DNA of 64,000 bases. It comes from Cryptomeria japonica. Its lineage: Eukaryota > Streptophyta > Pinopsida > Cupressales > Cupressaceae. The stretch lies in the NCBI RefSeq assembly GCF_030272615.1, contig NC_081407.1:138822897-138886896 (forward strand), written 5' to 3'. Both the position numbers and the translations under genes were made by a program. Under the pieces are notes generated by a model that was given only the letters and a program-made list of their open reading frames with translations, had not been told where the DNA came from and ran no database searches. Below are positions 12,211 to 22,712 of this stretch, one piece after another; position 1 is the stretch's first letter; each line of letters starts with the position of its first letter.

Positions 12211-12263
12211 AGATAGATGATTGAATGAGAGACTTAATTTATCTCTCATTCAATCATTTATCT
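12211..12263. repeat. 22-bp inverted repeat, 9-nt loop
   Basis: The arms at 12211-12232 and 12242-12263 pair with a single mismatch around GATTGAATGAGAGA. The structure could fold as a stable RNA hairpin if transcribed, or be a remnant of a tiny foldback element. No flanking duplication was recognised. Confidence 0.75.
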
Positions 12264-12405
12264 TACCAAGGCTATCATGTATCAACAGATCGTATACCAT
12301 TAAATGGATTGCTTCATAATTTTAAATTTCGAGTCAACATCATCTTTCTTCATCTTAAGGCGAACTTGCCTTGCCAGGAGAGATCTTTCCATCGTAGAGT
12401 CACTT

Positions 12406-12740
12406 AGTCAAAGGACGAGGTGTTCTAGCCCAAGTGGTTTAAGTCAAAGGACAAAATGGTTCTAGCTTAGAACAGGGGGTTTGAGTCAAAGGATAAAATG
12501 GTTCTAGTCTAGAACGGATACCTCTATCTATGCAACACCCATATTGCACTATTGACTGTGTTAATTAATTAATTAATAATTAAAATATACAATCATTTAT
12601 TTTTCAATTAATTATTAAATATAATCAATAGTAAAATATAGATGCTGGATAGACGTTGCCAGAACGGATAGCTTATGTCAAAGGACAAAACTATTCTAGC
12701 CTAGAACAGGTAGTTCGGGTCAAAAGACGAGATGGTTCTT
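12406..12740. repeat. 42-bp minisatellite, about five units
   Basis: Units of about 40-44 bp start with AGTCAAAGGACAAAATGG and contain the near-palindrome TTCTAGCCTAGAA. Three units lie at about 12406-12520 and two at about 12671-12740, separated by a 140-bp insert. Units differ at several positions, so the array is old or loosely maintained. Confidence 0.8.
12521..12660. mobile_element. 140-bp MITE-like insert in minisatellite
   Basis: AGAACGGATA occurs immediately before (12511-12520) and after (12661-12670) this block, as a target duplication would. The interior is AT-rich and contains an inverted pair, ACTATTGA..TTAATTAAT against ATTAATTA..TCAATAGT. Because the flanking word resembles the minisatellite unit itself, the duplication may instead reflect two repeat units. 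Confidence 0.4.
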
Positions 12741-13090
12741 TGATTTCCATACCTTCACCAAATTTTATATCTCTAAAGCGATTCGTTCAAGCTCAAATTC
12801 GTGCCTTAAAAGCATCAAAGAAATCGCATTAATTGTCGGTGTTTGGAATGGCATTACCAATGCTTTAAAAATTTCATTTGCTCTCCTCCTTGTTTGATCG
12901 GTGGGCCCAAGCATGCGTAGCAAGGTGAAAAAAGAAAGTTGAATGCAATCGCAATGCAAAACAAAACTTTTTAAATCTTCAAATTTAAAGCTCGGTGGGG
13001 GCCAACAATGCTACGTTGGCAAAGGGGGCTGAAGGCAAACGCAATGCCTAAAAAAAAACTTTTCAATTCTCCATCTCAAGAGCTTGTGGG
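12741..13090. other. Gene-free stretch
   Basis: No gene is visible. Two related blocks, each near a run like CGCAATGC..AAACTTTT followed by a GTGGG(C)CCAA word (about 12940-13010 and 13040-13100), hint at an internal duplication. Confidence 0.45.
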
Positions 13091-13960
13091 CCAAGCGGTG
13101 GCACGGTAGTAAAGGGGAGTGGGAGTTAAGGAAACCACGGTGAAAAGGGAGCACAGGGAGATTTGGATGATGTCGTGGCAAGTAAGATACAGCAAAGGGA
13201 GGGGGGAGTTAGGAAAGGTAAGGATGATGGGCGTAGGGTGTAAGGTGGAAGATATAAGGGGTTAGGAAAGGGAATAAAGAGGTAACGAAGGTGGTAAGTG
13301 GGTAGATTAGGAGCTCCGGGGAGATGGGGAGTTAATAAGGAGATAACAAGAGGTTGGGTGTAGGGTGTAAGGGGTAGTATATGGGTAGGATATGGATAGG
13401 CTAAGATGGGGTTGGGGTTAGTGAGGATGGTGAGGAAGTATAGATAATGGATGGGTAGGCTAAAGGGAGTAAGGAGTTAGTGAGGGGTATGTTAAGGAAA
13501 TAAAAGGGTGAAATGGGATGAGGTTAGGATAGGTAGGGAGTGGTAGGTATAAGATAGGTAGGAAGTGAGGGTGGATGAAGTTAGGAAATGGGAAGGTAAA
13601 GTGGAAAGATAGGGGAATAAGATAGCGGCTGTGTGAAGTGGAGTGGTAGGTGTTTAAGATAGAAGGTAAGAAGGTGTGGGGAGTGGAAAGACATGGAAAT
13701 GGTAGTGGAAGTGAATGTAAAGAAGATGATGAATGGTAGGAAATGGTAGGTGAGAAGTAGTAAAGGAGTTGAAGGTGGGGATGAAGGTTAGAGGAAGGTA
13801 GGGTGAATGGAAGGAGAGGTTTAGAGAAGGGAAATTAAGAGATGGGAGTGGAATGGAAGGAAATGAGGGGAAGTGGAATGAGAAGGGGAGATAGATGGGA
13901 AGCGATTAGGCTTGGGCAACCATTGGCAGTGCTAGGAGAGGCAGGTCGGAATCTTGGTTG
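13091..13960. repeat. Purine-rich, C-poor tract of about 870 bp
   Basis: The plus strand is dominated by A and G with very few C residues. It uses short words such as GGGTAGG, GTTAGG, AAGGGG and GGAAGG without a fixed period. This strong strand asymmetry marks a purine/pyrimidine tract able to form triplex or G-quadruplex structures. It resembles degenerate telomere-like G-rich DNA only loosely. No gene is present. Confidence 0.75.
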
Positions 13961-14189
13961 GGTGAGGGCAGTGTTGTACCCGATTTTATAATGAGAAAGA
14001 TTTGTCCTCATTACATCTTAGTCATCCGAGATACTACATTTTTTTCCAAATGAAAGGCAAATAGCCAAAGACACAACTACTAATCCTAGAAAGCAGAAAA
14101 GGTGGGGGTCCCCATTTGCAATGAGGCGGTGTGTGAAAATGTCACAAGTTCCTAAAAAACCCTATAAATTAGACAACCAAGCAATCTTA

Positions 14190-16615
14190 TTTATAGGGAA
14201 ACAATGGAAAATAGTAATAATGAACATATAGAGAATATGATAGAAAGAGCATTCAGCTACCCCATTACTTTAAATTCTAATGACGAAGCTCCTATGAAAA
14301 ATATTTCCCCTTCATACTACCTATTTTTAGAGGTTTGGCTTTTGAGGACTAAGACCAGTTCCTTTTTGAATTCAAAGTCCTATTCTACCTTTAGAGATAT
14401 GGCTATGATGATCCAAAACAAATCTTTTTTGAATTCAAAGTTCCATGTCATCATCAAATCTTTTTTGAATTCAAAGTTCCATGTCAGTCATATGACTGCA
14501 AAACTGATAACCAAATAATCAAGTTATTTTCATCAGCATTGAAGGGCTTAGCCTTGCGTCGGTTCATGGGACTTTGTTCATGATCTATCAACTCATGGAA
14601 TGAAAAAGAAACCACATTTCTAGATAAGTATCAAGATCACTATCGGATGATGGATAGGAAGGAGAAACGTTTCCACATGAAGCAAAGAGAGGATGAAAGT
14701 CTGAAGGATTATCTAGACTACTTTTTCTTCATTTATGGTGGTGTGGAGGTGTTTTGATTTTGAAACTTAGCATAACAATATTTTTGAGAGGTCCGAAAGA
14801 AGGATCCCAACAAGCCCTTGACCTTATGGGAAAGTGTGATGCAACAAAAATTGGTCTCCCTAACCTCTCAAAGTTGTGTATGAATTGTTCTAGGACAAGG
14901 TGAGGAATTGGGAAATTTAAGTATGAAAAGGCCGATAATGAAAAAGGGTAGTTGATGGAGGAAATTACAAATTTAAAATATTTGATCCAACAAAATACCA
15001 CGTTAGATGAGATTCAAGGGAAAAATAGAACTTCAGATCCCTTGTCAATGTAATCTCCTAGTTGTTGGAATACACACCTCCTAAGAAAGTGTCCTCTAAA
15101 TAAAATAGACATTTGCCATGTCTATGAGAAGAACCACCTAAAGGAGCAAAATGAGCAACTCAATAGCATTAATATTTGGAAGAATAAAACTCCTCCAATA
15201 GAGAATGAGCTTAATTATATATATAGGAGAAAGGTGGAGTTGAATTTTTTTTAACCAATCCCCAAGTCAATTTCAATGGTGCACACCTATGAAATTGAAT
15301 GGTAATAATTAGTTTGTACCATGGTCTTCACAACAAATGCCACAACAATGGAGACCTTATCCTTGGGGACCCCATGAATGGACCAACCAACCTTGGTCTA
15401 GTCGCCCTAATGACCTAACCAACCTCAACAACAATGGTTGCCTCCAAACACTTCAACACAGTGAAAACTGGAACACAATCAAAATTACCAAGGACCAAGA
15501 CAGTTTCAAAACCAACAACAAACACTTGCTTGTGCATTCTAACTCAAAAATCAGCATCCTAGGTTGGTCACTCAACCACAACTTCTTGCCCAACCTGTGG
15601 CTAATCCCAAAAACAATAGATAGCCCACACTTATCTATACTACAGATCAAAAAAACATAGCTGGGGTTTATGCTATTCACTGTGAAAACATTCAACTGCG
15701 ATCAACATTTTTTTATTTTACCAAAATCCTCTTCTCCACGCATAGTCGAGATCGTTGATAAGGGGGCAATTCTTGGACATAAACTTAAAACCACTAAAAA
15801 AGAAACTGATATTTCTTCGGTAATTCTTGAATAGCCCATCTACTATTCCTTTGGAGAGACATTCTAGAGTCTCTTTGGAGCCAAACTCTAAAGTTCCTCC
15901 AAGACCATACTTTGGAGAGTCTCCAAAGCTTGTTTTTGATGTGTCTTCAATGTCTCATTCTAAAATCATTCAGAAGAGTGCACCCTTTTTCAAGAGGTTA
16001 AAATTAGTATTAGCTCTGAAACTATGTTCAAAGTCTCTGTCTCCCAATGGGTCAGAACTCGTACGAGAGCTTAAAAGGTTGAACATCAAAATTCCACTGC
16101 CATGGGCTCTAAAGGAAATTCCAAAGTTGAAATAGCTAAGAAAAAGATTGTGCATTAAAACAACAAAAAAGGAAGAAGAAATAGCCCAACACCATTTATG
16201 TAGAAGGTTGCAGATTGGCTAATCTTTTCTCTAGGAAATTGCTTCCACCACTATGATCACATTAACTATTGGGAAAACAAAGATTTTAAATGTGTTGGTT
16301 GATCTAAGGGCTGCTATTAACATCATGTTAATAGATGTGCTAAAAATATTATTCCTCACTAGATTGCAACCTACAAGCGCCATCCTCCAAATTGTTGATT
16401 AGTCAGGTGCCATTTCTATGGGTGTAATTGAAGATGTTCAAGTTATAATTGAATTGTGGGAGAATCTAGTGTACTTTATGATACTCAAAATCAGAAACCC
16501 TAATAATAGTTATCTACTAATTCTGGGCAGACCATGGCTGGCAATTGTTGAAACCTTCATAGACTATAGGATAGGAGTTATGACCATCTTTAACAAAACC
16601 AATGTCAAGATGTGA
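14190..16615 (+). pseudogene. Ty3/gypsy gag-protease relic
   Basis: Pieces of a gypsy gag-protease can be followed in order but across several frames. Near 14520-14740 is the Retrotrans_gag block (FMGLCS..SWNEKETTFLDKY then EDESLKDYLDYF). Near 14755-14900 is the FLRGPKE..LDLMGK block, and near 15100-15190 a degraded cysteine/histidine segment. At 16060-16140 is the LKRLNIKIPL..ALKEIP linker. The protease at 16280-16610 reads VLVDLRAAINIM and LLILGRPWLA. No reverse transcriptase follows, so the relic stops after protease. The order and linker resemble the Athila/Tat side of gypsy; LTRs were not found. Confidence 0.75.
14420..14491 (+). repeat. 36-bp tandem duplication in gag relic
   Basis: Two adjacent 36-bp units, each around TTTTTTGAATTCAAAGTTCC, lie inside the gag relic. 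A third, more diverged unit lies near 14360. The unit length is a multiple of three and the copies keep the local frame open. Confidence 0.8.
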
Positions 16616-19454
16616 TACAAATATTGATCTCTCCCCAACAAATTAATCAATGGTCTCATTTTTAACTTGTTTAAAGAGGTCAATGAAAATTTAGATGCAC
16701 TATAATGAGCAATCTTCATAGTGTGCGAACTATTCACACCTGTCAAATCATTTAATGAAGCCCTAGTTTTGTAATCCAAATGAATACTTTGTAAAATGCA
16801 TACGTAAGAGCTGATAACTTCATTAGCGTTTGAATCCAACAAAAAGAGATTAAAGCATTCAGATATTTCAAAGACACTGGCTATTTGCTTGAACAAAGGA
16901 TTTCAGAATCTTTCAAATTTTGACAGTCTGTTGAACTCATCCAGATAAGTTGTTCATGCCATTTTTGTGCAAGCTTCTAATTTTGTCTGAACTTTAGAAT
17001 CAAAATTGTGGAGTCAAATTGTGAGTTGCCTTTCCAAAAGAATTTGGGGTTTATTTGCTTTTCTTGTGATTGAGGGATTCTCCTGTGTTAAATATTAGAA
17101 ATAAAATGGTTAAAAAAAACCCTAGTCTAAATTCACAATGTCTTCCAAGTCTTCTAAGGGTCAAGATCCAGGATTTGATCGATACATTCCCTATATTGCA
17201 TATTAAATTCAAAAAGCCATCAGGAAAGGGACTTTTAACAAATCACTTGTAGAATGCAACTGCATAAATCAGGAAACCAAATATTTCAAGCATAGAGTGG
17301 GATTTATTTAAGTATTTCTTTGATAAATCTTTTAAACCCAGCCTTGTGAACAATCACTAGAGATTTAATTCAGCAAAATTGGTTGGGCTCGATTGTTTAT
17401 TAAACGAAGACCTACTAAGGTATTTCTGTAAGTGATAGGACTAAATACCAGGGAAGTCAGGGCCACTGGCAGCAGGTTTTTATTCAGACTCAACAAAGAG
17501 CTAATTAGAGCTACTTGTACTTGTCATTGTTCTCACTAAAGAAAGTCAAATCTGCCAAGAGTGTCGATACATTTATTGTACTGTTTCATACTTCAGGATT
17601 TGTTGTCCTCCAAGACTCGAGCAATTTACAAAGTTTATGTTGTGTCAAGAAGTTAGAACAATTGGTCAATGGGTTTGAGCTAGACATTTAATCATTTTTT
17701 AATCAGGCAACCAAAGACTAGTGACCTAATGAGTTAAGAATCACAATTACAGAATTATAAAGCTTATGTTATGTCCAGGACAATTGGTAATTAGGCTTGA
17801 ACTGAATTCATCATTCATTTGTCAAGGAACCAGAGACTGGTGATCTAATGAGTTGAGAAAACAGCAAGCCAACAATCACAAATCCTTTTGTATGAATTAA
17901 GAAAAATTCACATGATCATCATACTCGGTAAGATTTGATTTGCAGATTACAGAATATGTGTTGTATGTCTTGATTATATCTCGAGGCTTTAGTAGAAATA
18001 TGATAACTGTACACAGCCTATTAGATGATGCATTTAGAGTCTAGACAGATGAAGTAGAGTTTATTGCAGTTGTTCCTAATAGAACATCAAGTTTAAAGTA
18101 AGATTAGTCTAAACCAAAGCTATTAACAGCTGTGGTATAACGACTGATCCTAAGAAGAGCTTATAGTAGATGAGTATAAAACTTCAATTCACATCTTGGT
18201 TAGCATTTTTTTTCAAGTTGCCATTAAACAGAATTTTTGGTATTGTTCCTATTGGATGCAAGTTTAACAGATTCCATAACAATTATTAGACAAAAGACTA
18301 TTTTTGCAGCCTTGACAAGTTAAACCAGAAATTTATACAATTATCATTACTGCCAAGTTGTATTATGTGGTTCTAAACCAAGAAAGCACTCAAAGTAAGA
18401 AGAAGGGCTTCTTGCTATTATATTTCTTTTGAAATATCAAATATATAACTCAAATATATCCTGCTGTTGGCACACAATTCTTGAGAACAAAACTATCATA
18501 TTGTTTGTCTCACAGGTCATGCTGGAATTCGGTCTTGCAGAAATGTTTTAGCCTTCCTCATGCATATGAATATCCATCAGTTAGCAACTTGATAACAATT
18601 ATTATTGAGGAAGTACTAGTTAAATGATTTTGATGTTAACTCTGAGGGAAAATAAAAAGCAAGAAAAAAATCAGTGAGCAACTCTTTAAATATACCTCGT
18701 GCATTTTGCTGAATATTTCATGACAAATTTATCCTTGGTTAATCTTCAGAAAAGCATCCTGAGAGTGGAAAAAGTTTTAAAAGGAAATGGCAAAAAGATA
18801 TTATTATCATTTCATATCCCTACTTATGTTTAATTTGAAAGAGAAGTAGCAATAATAACATTAATGTAATACTCCCCGAGCAAACTGAGAGAGGAGAGAA
18901 GAAGACTCAGCAAATCAACGTTGTTTGGTTCCTAGGGGAATTCCATTGCATTATATTCTTACAGCAAAAATCAAAGCTTTGTCTCATGGGCATGGATTTG
19001 CATTAAATCACTGCCTTTTCTGGCATCCCAATGGGGAAAGGTTAAATGATTTTAAAAATTATACACTTTTCACTATATTCCATCAATTCAGAAGCAAGCT
19101 ATATGGTATTGTGAATATGAAGAATTTATTTTTATGAATTTTTACAGGAAATATTTTACACTGAAACAAAATAGCATGCATCAAATCACATAAGTAATGA
19201 CACATTTGTTTTCTGCAAGTTGTATTTTAAGAGCACTGATGATGGGATTACACAGTACTGAACAATTCAATTCTTTACCATTGAACCATAGTGCTACGAA
19301 GTCCAACTTCATGCCATTTGATACAAAAAAGTTGCTGATTTATAACATCTGAGAATAAATTGCCTGTCAACAAAATAAAATAACTGGAAAAGCGGAACCT
19401 ACCTTTGTGTGGCCTGCCAAGGCTTTCTATGAAGAAAGTTATTCTTAAAAGTTA
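16616..19454. other. Gene-free stretch downstream of host gene
   Basis: No coding sequence of substance is visible; frames at 17070-17252 and 18925-19137 lack recognisable motifs. The stretch covers whatever 3' UTR and terminator the minus-strand gene at 19455 uses. Its base composition is typical AT-rich intergenic DNA. A GTAGG splice-donor-like word lies shortly after the stop on the gene strand (about 19400), so a 3' UTR intron is possible. Confidence 0.5.
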
Positions 19455-21251
19455 TCAGGACGTGCTGCCACAGAAAGTGTCTACATGGTCTGAAAGAAAC
19501 GTATAGTTGCTAACACTCAAAGATCTAGAATAGCAACCTTCAGTACTCCGATAACTGTACGTCTGTTGGGTGCTTCCCAACCCACTGCTGACTAAGTTCT
19601 TCTGAATAACGATATAGCCCTCTGCATTCTGAGTAGTACCTAAGGAGCTGAAAAAACTATCCGTTGGGGCAACAATGGAAATATCCATATTAAATCCATT
19701 TGAAAAGTTTGCCGTGTCAAGCGTGGTATCATTACCTTTGTCCACCTCGGCAAAATACATATATGTGGGAAAAGACCTATCAACTTGAGTAGATAATAGT
19801 ATCCCTGTGGGCACCTCAAGTATAGCACTGCTTTTGGCCCTTATACTCTGCTCCACAATCTGTACGTCTCCATTGTTTTCAAAAGTCATTGAATTTATAT
19901 ACTTATACTCTTGTGAAATGTGAGTAGTTAACTTCCCCTGAGATGATTCTACCCAACCGGAGTGGGAAATCGTCCTGTGGGCAGATGTAACAAAGGATCC
20001 ATTCAGGCCTACTATGTTTGACTTTGAATGAAGATTGGTCTTTAAAGGGGGCGCTTCATATTCAGTTAATTTTCCACTTGTTCTTGAACTCTTGTTATCA
20101 AGCCACAAGTGCAAATTTGCATCCACAAACCACACACTGAGAGCATTGGTCACAGTCAAGCTAAATTTATGCTCTTCTCCATCCAACAATCTTCCCAAAA
20201 ATGATGTGATCTCAATTTCATAGCTAGGTAGACTAAAAGACCCAATACCAGAAACAGGACGCCAGAATAGTGGATTAATCCCTCCTGTATAAACAACAGG
20301 AAATGGCCAGACAGCACCAACCACTATATCATCTACCAAAACCACTACCTCTCTAAAAGGCCCATTACCTGCTGTGTTGGTCAAATTGTTAGCCTCGACA
20401 TACTCATTAGGGGGATTGGAGTACCAGAACTCATCATCTGCATGGAATGAAACATAAATCTCCAGAACTGCCCTGTAAGCATTAGGTGGTATGCGCAACG
20501 ACTTCCCCTGCACATCTGATGCATTGTGTATTTGGAACCATGCGCCCGCATTCTGTGAGTAGGGCAAAGAAATGGGCATAATAGAATCTGCATACCCATA
20601 ATGATGCAAGCCCATCTCCCCCTTCTCTTCATAAAAATGGAACGTTATATTGACATGAAAGATTCCAGTATAGGTTTTATCTATTACATTGTCAAGCTTC
20701 ACTTCAAGAATCTGAGGGCTCTTCAGCAGTGGCGAATACTTAGTTATATCCCTGAAAATAGTCCATTCAATTCCTGTCTTTGTGGGCTCTGCTGTGCATG
20801 TCCTCAGAATCTCCACGCCACTCAACCATACCCCTGCAATTCTATCGAACTGCCTTCCTATACATGTTGCCTTCCACTCCATAATCACTTTACTCCATTT
20901 GTCAGGGCACCATTTGGGGGGATTATAGTCCACTATTACGGGAGGTTTTCCTATTGTGTGCGCAAAATCATATTGTAAAACATGGATAGAGCAGGGCCTC
21001 TCCTTGGGAAGTTCAATGGGTTTTGTGACCTCAAAAAATACCAATGGGGGTGTTTCATTTCGAAATTCAGTTTGACTAACCTGGTACGCGGATCCTTCAG
21101 TTTGGGGATGAATTTGACTCTCCTGGTATGTGAGTATTTGAATTTGATCCAAGATCTCCCTCTGCCTTCCAAGATTCACCATTGCATGAGCTTCACTGGC
21201 CATCAGTATCATCGTCACAGCCATTTTCCACCATTTCAGATGAACCTCCAT
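19455..21251 (-). CDS. Peptide-N-glycanase A-like protein (PNGase A)
   Basis: This is an uninterrupted, intronless frame of 598 codons, the usual length for plant peptide-N4-(N-acetyl-beta-glucosaminyl)asparagine amidase A. The family removes N-linked glycans from glycopeptides in the secretory pathway or cell wall. Residues 1 to about 23 are a plausible signal peptide ending AHA. The amidase domain shows WSKVIMEW (119-126), GRQFDRIAGVWLSGVEILRT (132-151), HYGYAD (217-222), the YVSFHADDEFWYSNPP block (266-281), GNGPFREV (295-302) and GAVWPFPVVYTGGINPLFWR (312-331). Nine N-glycosylation sequons (for example 65, 201, 243, 289) fit a secreted enzyme. The start at 21251 is the first Met and precedes the signal peptide. 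A TATA-like AT-rich run lies only 43-57 bp upstream, too close to be trusted. Intactness amid decayed transposons suggests a functional gene. The substrate is inferred from family. Confidence 0.92.
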   Translation of the reverse strand: MEVHLKWWKMAVTMILMASEAHAMVNLGRQREILDQIQILTYQESQIHPQTEGSAYQVSQTEFRNETPPLVFFEVTKPIELPKERPCSIHVLQYDFAHTIGKPPVIVDYNPPKWCPDKWSKVIMEWKATCIGRQFDRIAGVWLSGVEILRTCTAEPTKTGIEWTIFRDITKYSPLLKSPQILEVKLDNVIDKTYTGIFHVNITFHFYEEKGEMGLHHYGYADSIMPISLPYSQNAGAWFQIHNASDVQGKSLRIPPNAYRAVLEIYVSFHADDEFWYSNPPNEYVEANNLTNTAGNGPFREVVVLVDDIVVGAVWPFPVVYTGGINPLFWRPVSGIGSFSLPSYEIEITSFLGRLLDGEEHKFSLTVTNALSVWFVDANLHLWLDNKSSRTSGKLTEYEAPPLKTNLHSKSNIVGLNGSFVTSAHRTISHSGWVESSQGKLTTHISQEYKYINSMTFENNGDVQIVEQSIRAKSSAILEVPTGILLSTQVDRSFPTYMYFAEVDKGNDTTLDTANFSNGFNMDISIVAPTDSFFSSLGTTQNAEGYIVIQKNLVSSGLGSTQQTYSYRSTEGCYSRSLSVSNYTFLSDHVDTFCGSTS

Positions 21252-22496
21252 TCTGAATATTTTCTAACCTCGCCCAGGATCTGATGAATCTCCTAATATA
21301 AATTTATCTCACACTCCATGGTCTCATACAAGCCAGCAGACTCGATGTATATTTTGCTTGAAAATGGAAAATGTAGCCAAAACCTATGTACGTTTTCATT
21401 AAAAATATGGGATTCGATATCTTTAAGGCATACAAGATTAATGTGGCCTTCCGAACTCCCTTAGAATAGTAGGTCCCGTCGGCATCCATCGATCAGGTTT
21501 ACTGGGGCCCGCCAACTAATCTGCCTCCCTGAAGCGGGGTTGATGGACCCTAACCGATGGACAGCACGCACGACCTCCTAACCGGAAGGAAGGCAAGCGC
21601 TCTACAGAATGAAGCTCGTCCGTTAGTTAAGAAAGTGAACGGATGGAAGCTCGTCGATCTAGTCGTTGCTGAGCTATAGTGACCTTAGCGGCCTACGTTC
21701 AATCATTTTGGCGAAACCTACTGGTACCCCTCATCTTCACGAAGTACCATTACCACCCTGCATCCCTGCGCAGAGTGGGTTGAAGAGAAAGAGGAAAAAG
21801 ATTGAATCATAACAACCCGTCATGATTATCTACGTATCAACAACGGATTTTAAGGACGGATCCCGCATGTAACGATGACTGATTTGAAGGCTCTTCTTTT
21901 ATGCGGGCAAATAAAAATTTGAGGTTCGCCGATTTAAGGATCAAATTTTGTTTCAAATTTTTCAGGTCCATCTTTGTGGGCAAGCAATGCATTTAGACGT
22001 GCACTCTTGTTTTTACCTTTTTATATTAGAAAGGCATTGCTTTGTCATGTAAAGATGCGCATCCTCTGAATAGCCTTAGTTTGATGGCCGTATGGCTGTA
22101 TTTGGGCTGTTTTTTTCTCTCCAAAATATGGTTTAAAACTCTGAGGAGGAAGAGAGAATTTTGGGCAGACTTTTTAAAAAATTCTACGATATAACAGACA
22201 ATTTCTACAATAGCGAGTGCTTTTACGATATAAATGTTGTTCGTTATGATAATTGTATTCTTAAAAAATAGCATTCGAAAATCGTCATTAGATAATCTAC
22301 TTGACTAGCATGCCGGGCTGTCAAATTTAATCTGTCTGTAGTAGCGGAGAGAGATTCTGTGACATCATCCCTATAATTTTTATTGGACTTTCAAGCTCAA
22401 CATATCGTCACGCCGGAGAAAAAAGACCGGCAAAAATAATAAATTACTAATGCTCAATTCTATTATAGATTGATCTATTTAATTAGTAGAATTCTA
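21252..22496. other. Upstream region of PNGase A-like gene
   Basis: No gene is visible. The first 600 bp are less AT-rich than the rest and should contain the promoter of the minus-strand gene. From about 22030 the DNA becomes AT-rich. A small frame at 22026-22274 (minus) has no recognisable motif. Confidence 0.45.
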
Positions 22497-22703
22497 AACC
22501 TAGTATATCTATATTTTGAAAAAAATATACCTAAAATAATGTAGAGAGATCACATAATTGTCTTGTATGTTTATTAGTTGTCAAGAAGAACATGGAGATG
22601 AATAATTTGCACTCTTTCACTCTCATTAAAGATGTAAGAGTTCATTTTTTTGTTTACGGAATTTGTATGTCATTGTAGATGCCTCACGACATAACTAGTA
22701 GAT
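22497..22703. repeat. Unit of a ~400-bp repeat family (shortened)
   Basis: This block runs from CTAGTATATCTATATTTT through TCATATAATTGTCTT-like and TGTTTACGG words to GTCATTGTAGATGCCTC. The same sequence of words recurs at 41045-41395 and again at 41445-41775 continued at 49962-50105. It is the left flank of the giant-LTR gypsy element. Confidence 0.7.
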
Positions 22704-22712
22704 GCCTCGCGT

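Noticed and set aside
13091-13960. Possible interstitial telomere
   Set aside because: The tract has G-rich words but no run of the plant telomere repeat TTTAGGG.
21294-21307. TATA-like box upstream of the PNGase A gene
   Set aside because: It lies only 43-57 bp from the start codon in AT-rich DNA, so it cannot be separated from chance.
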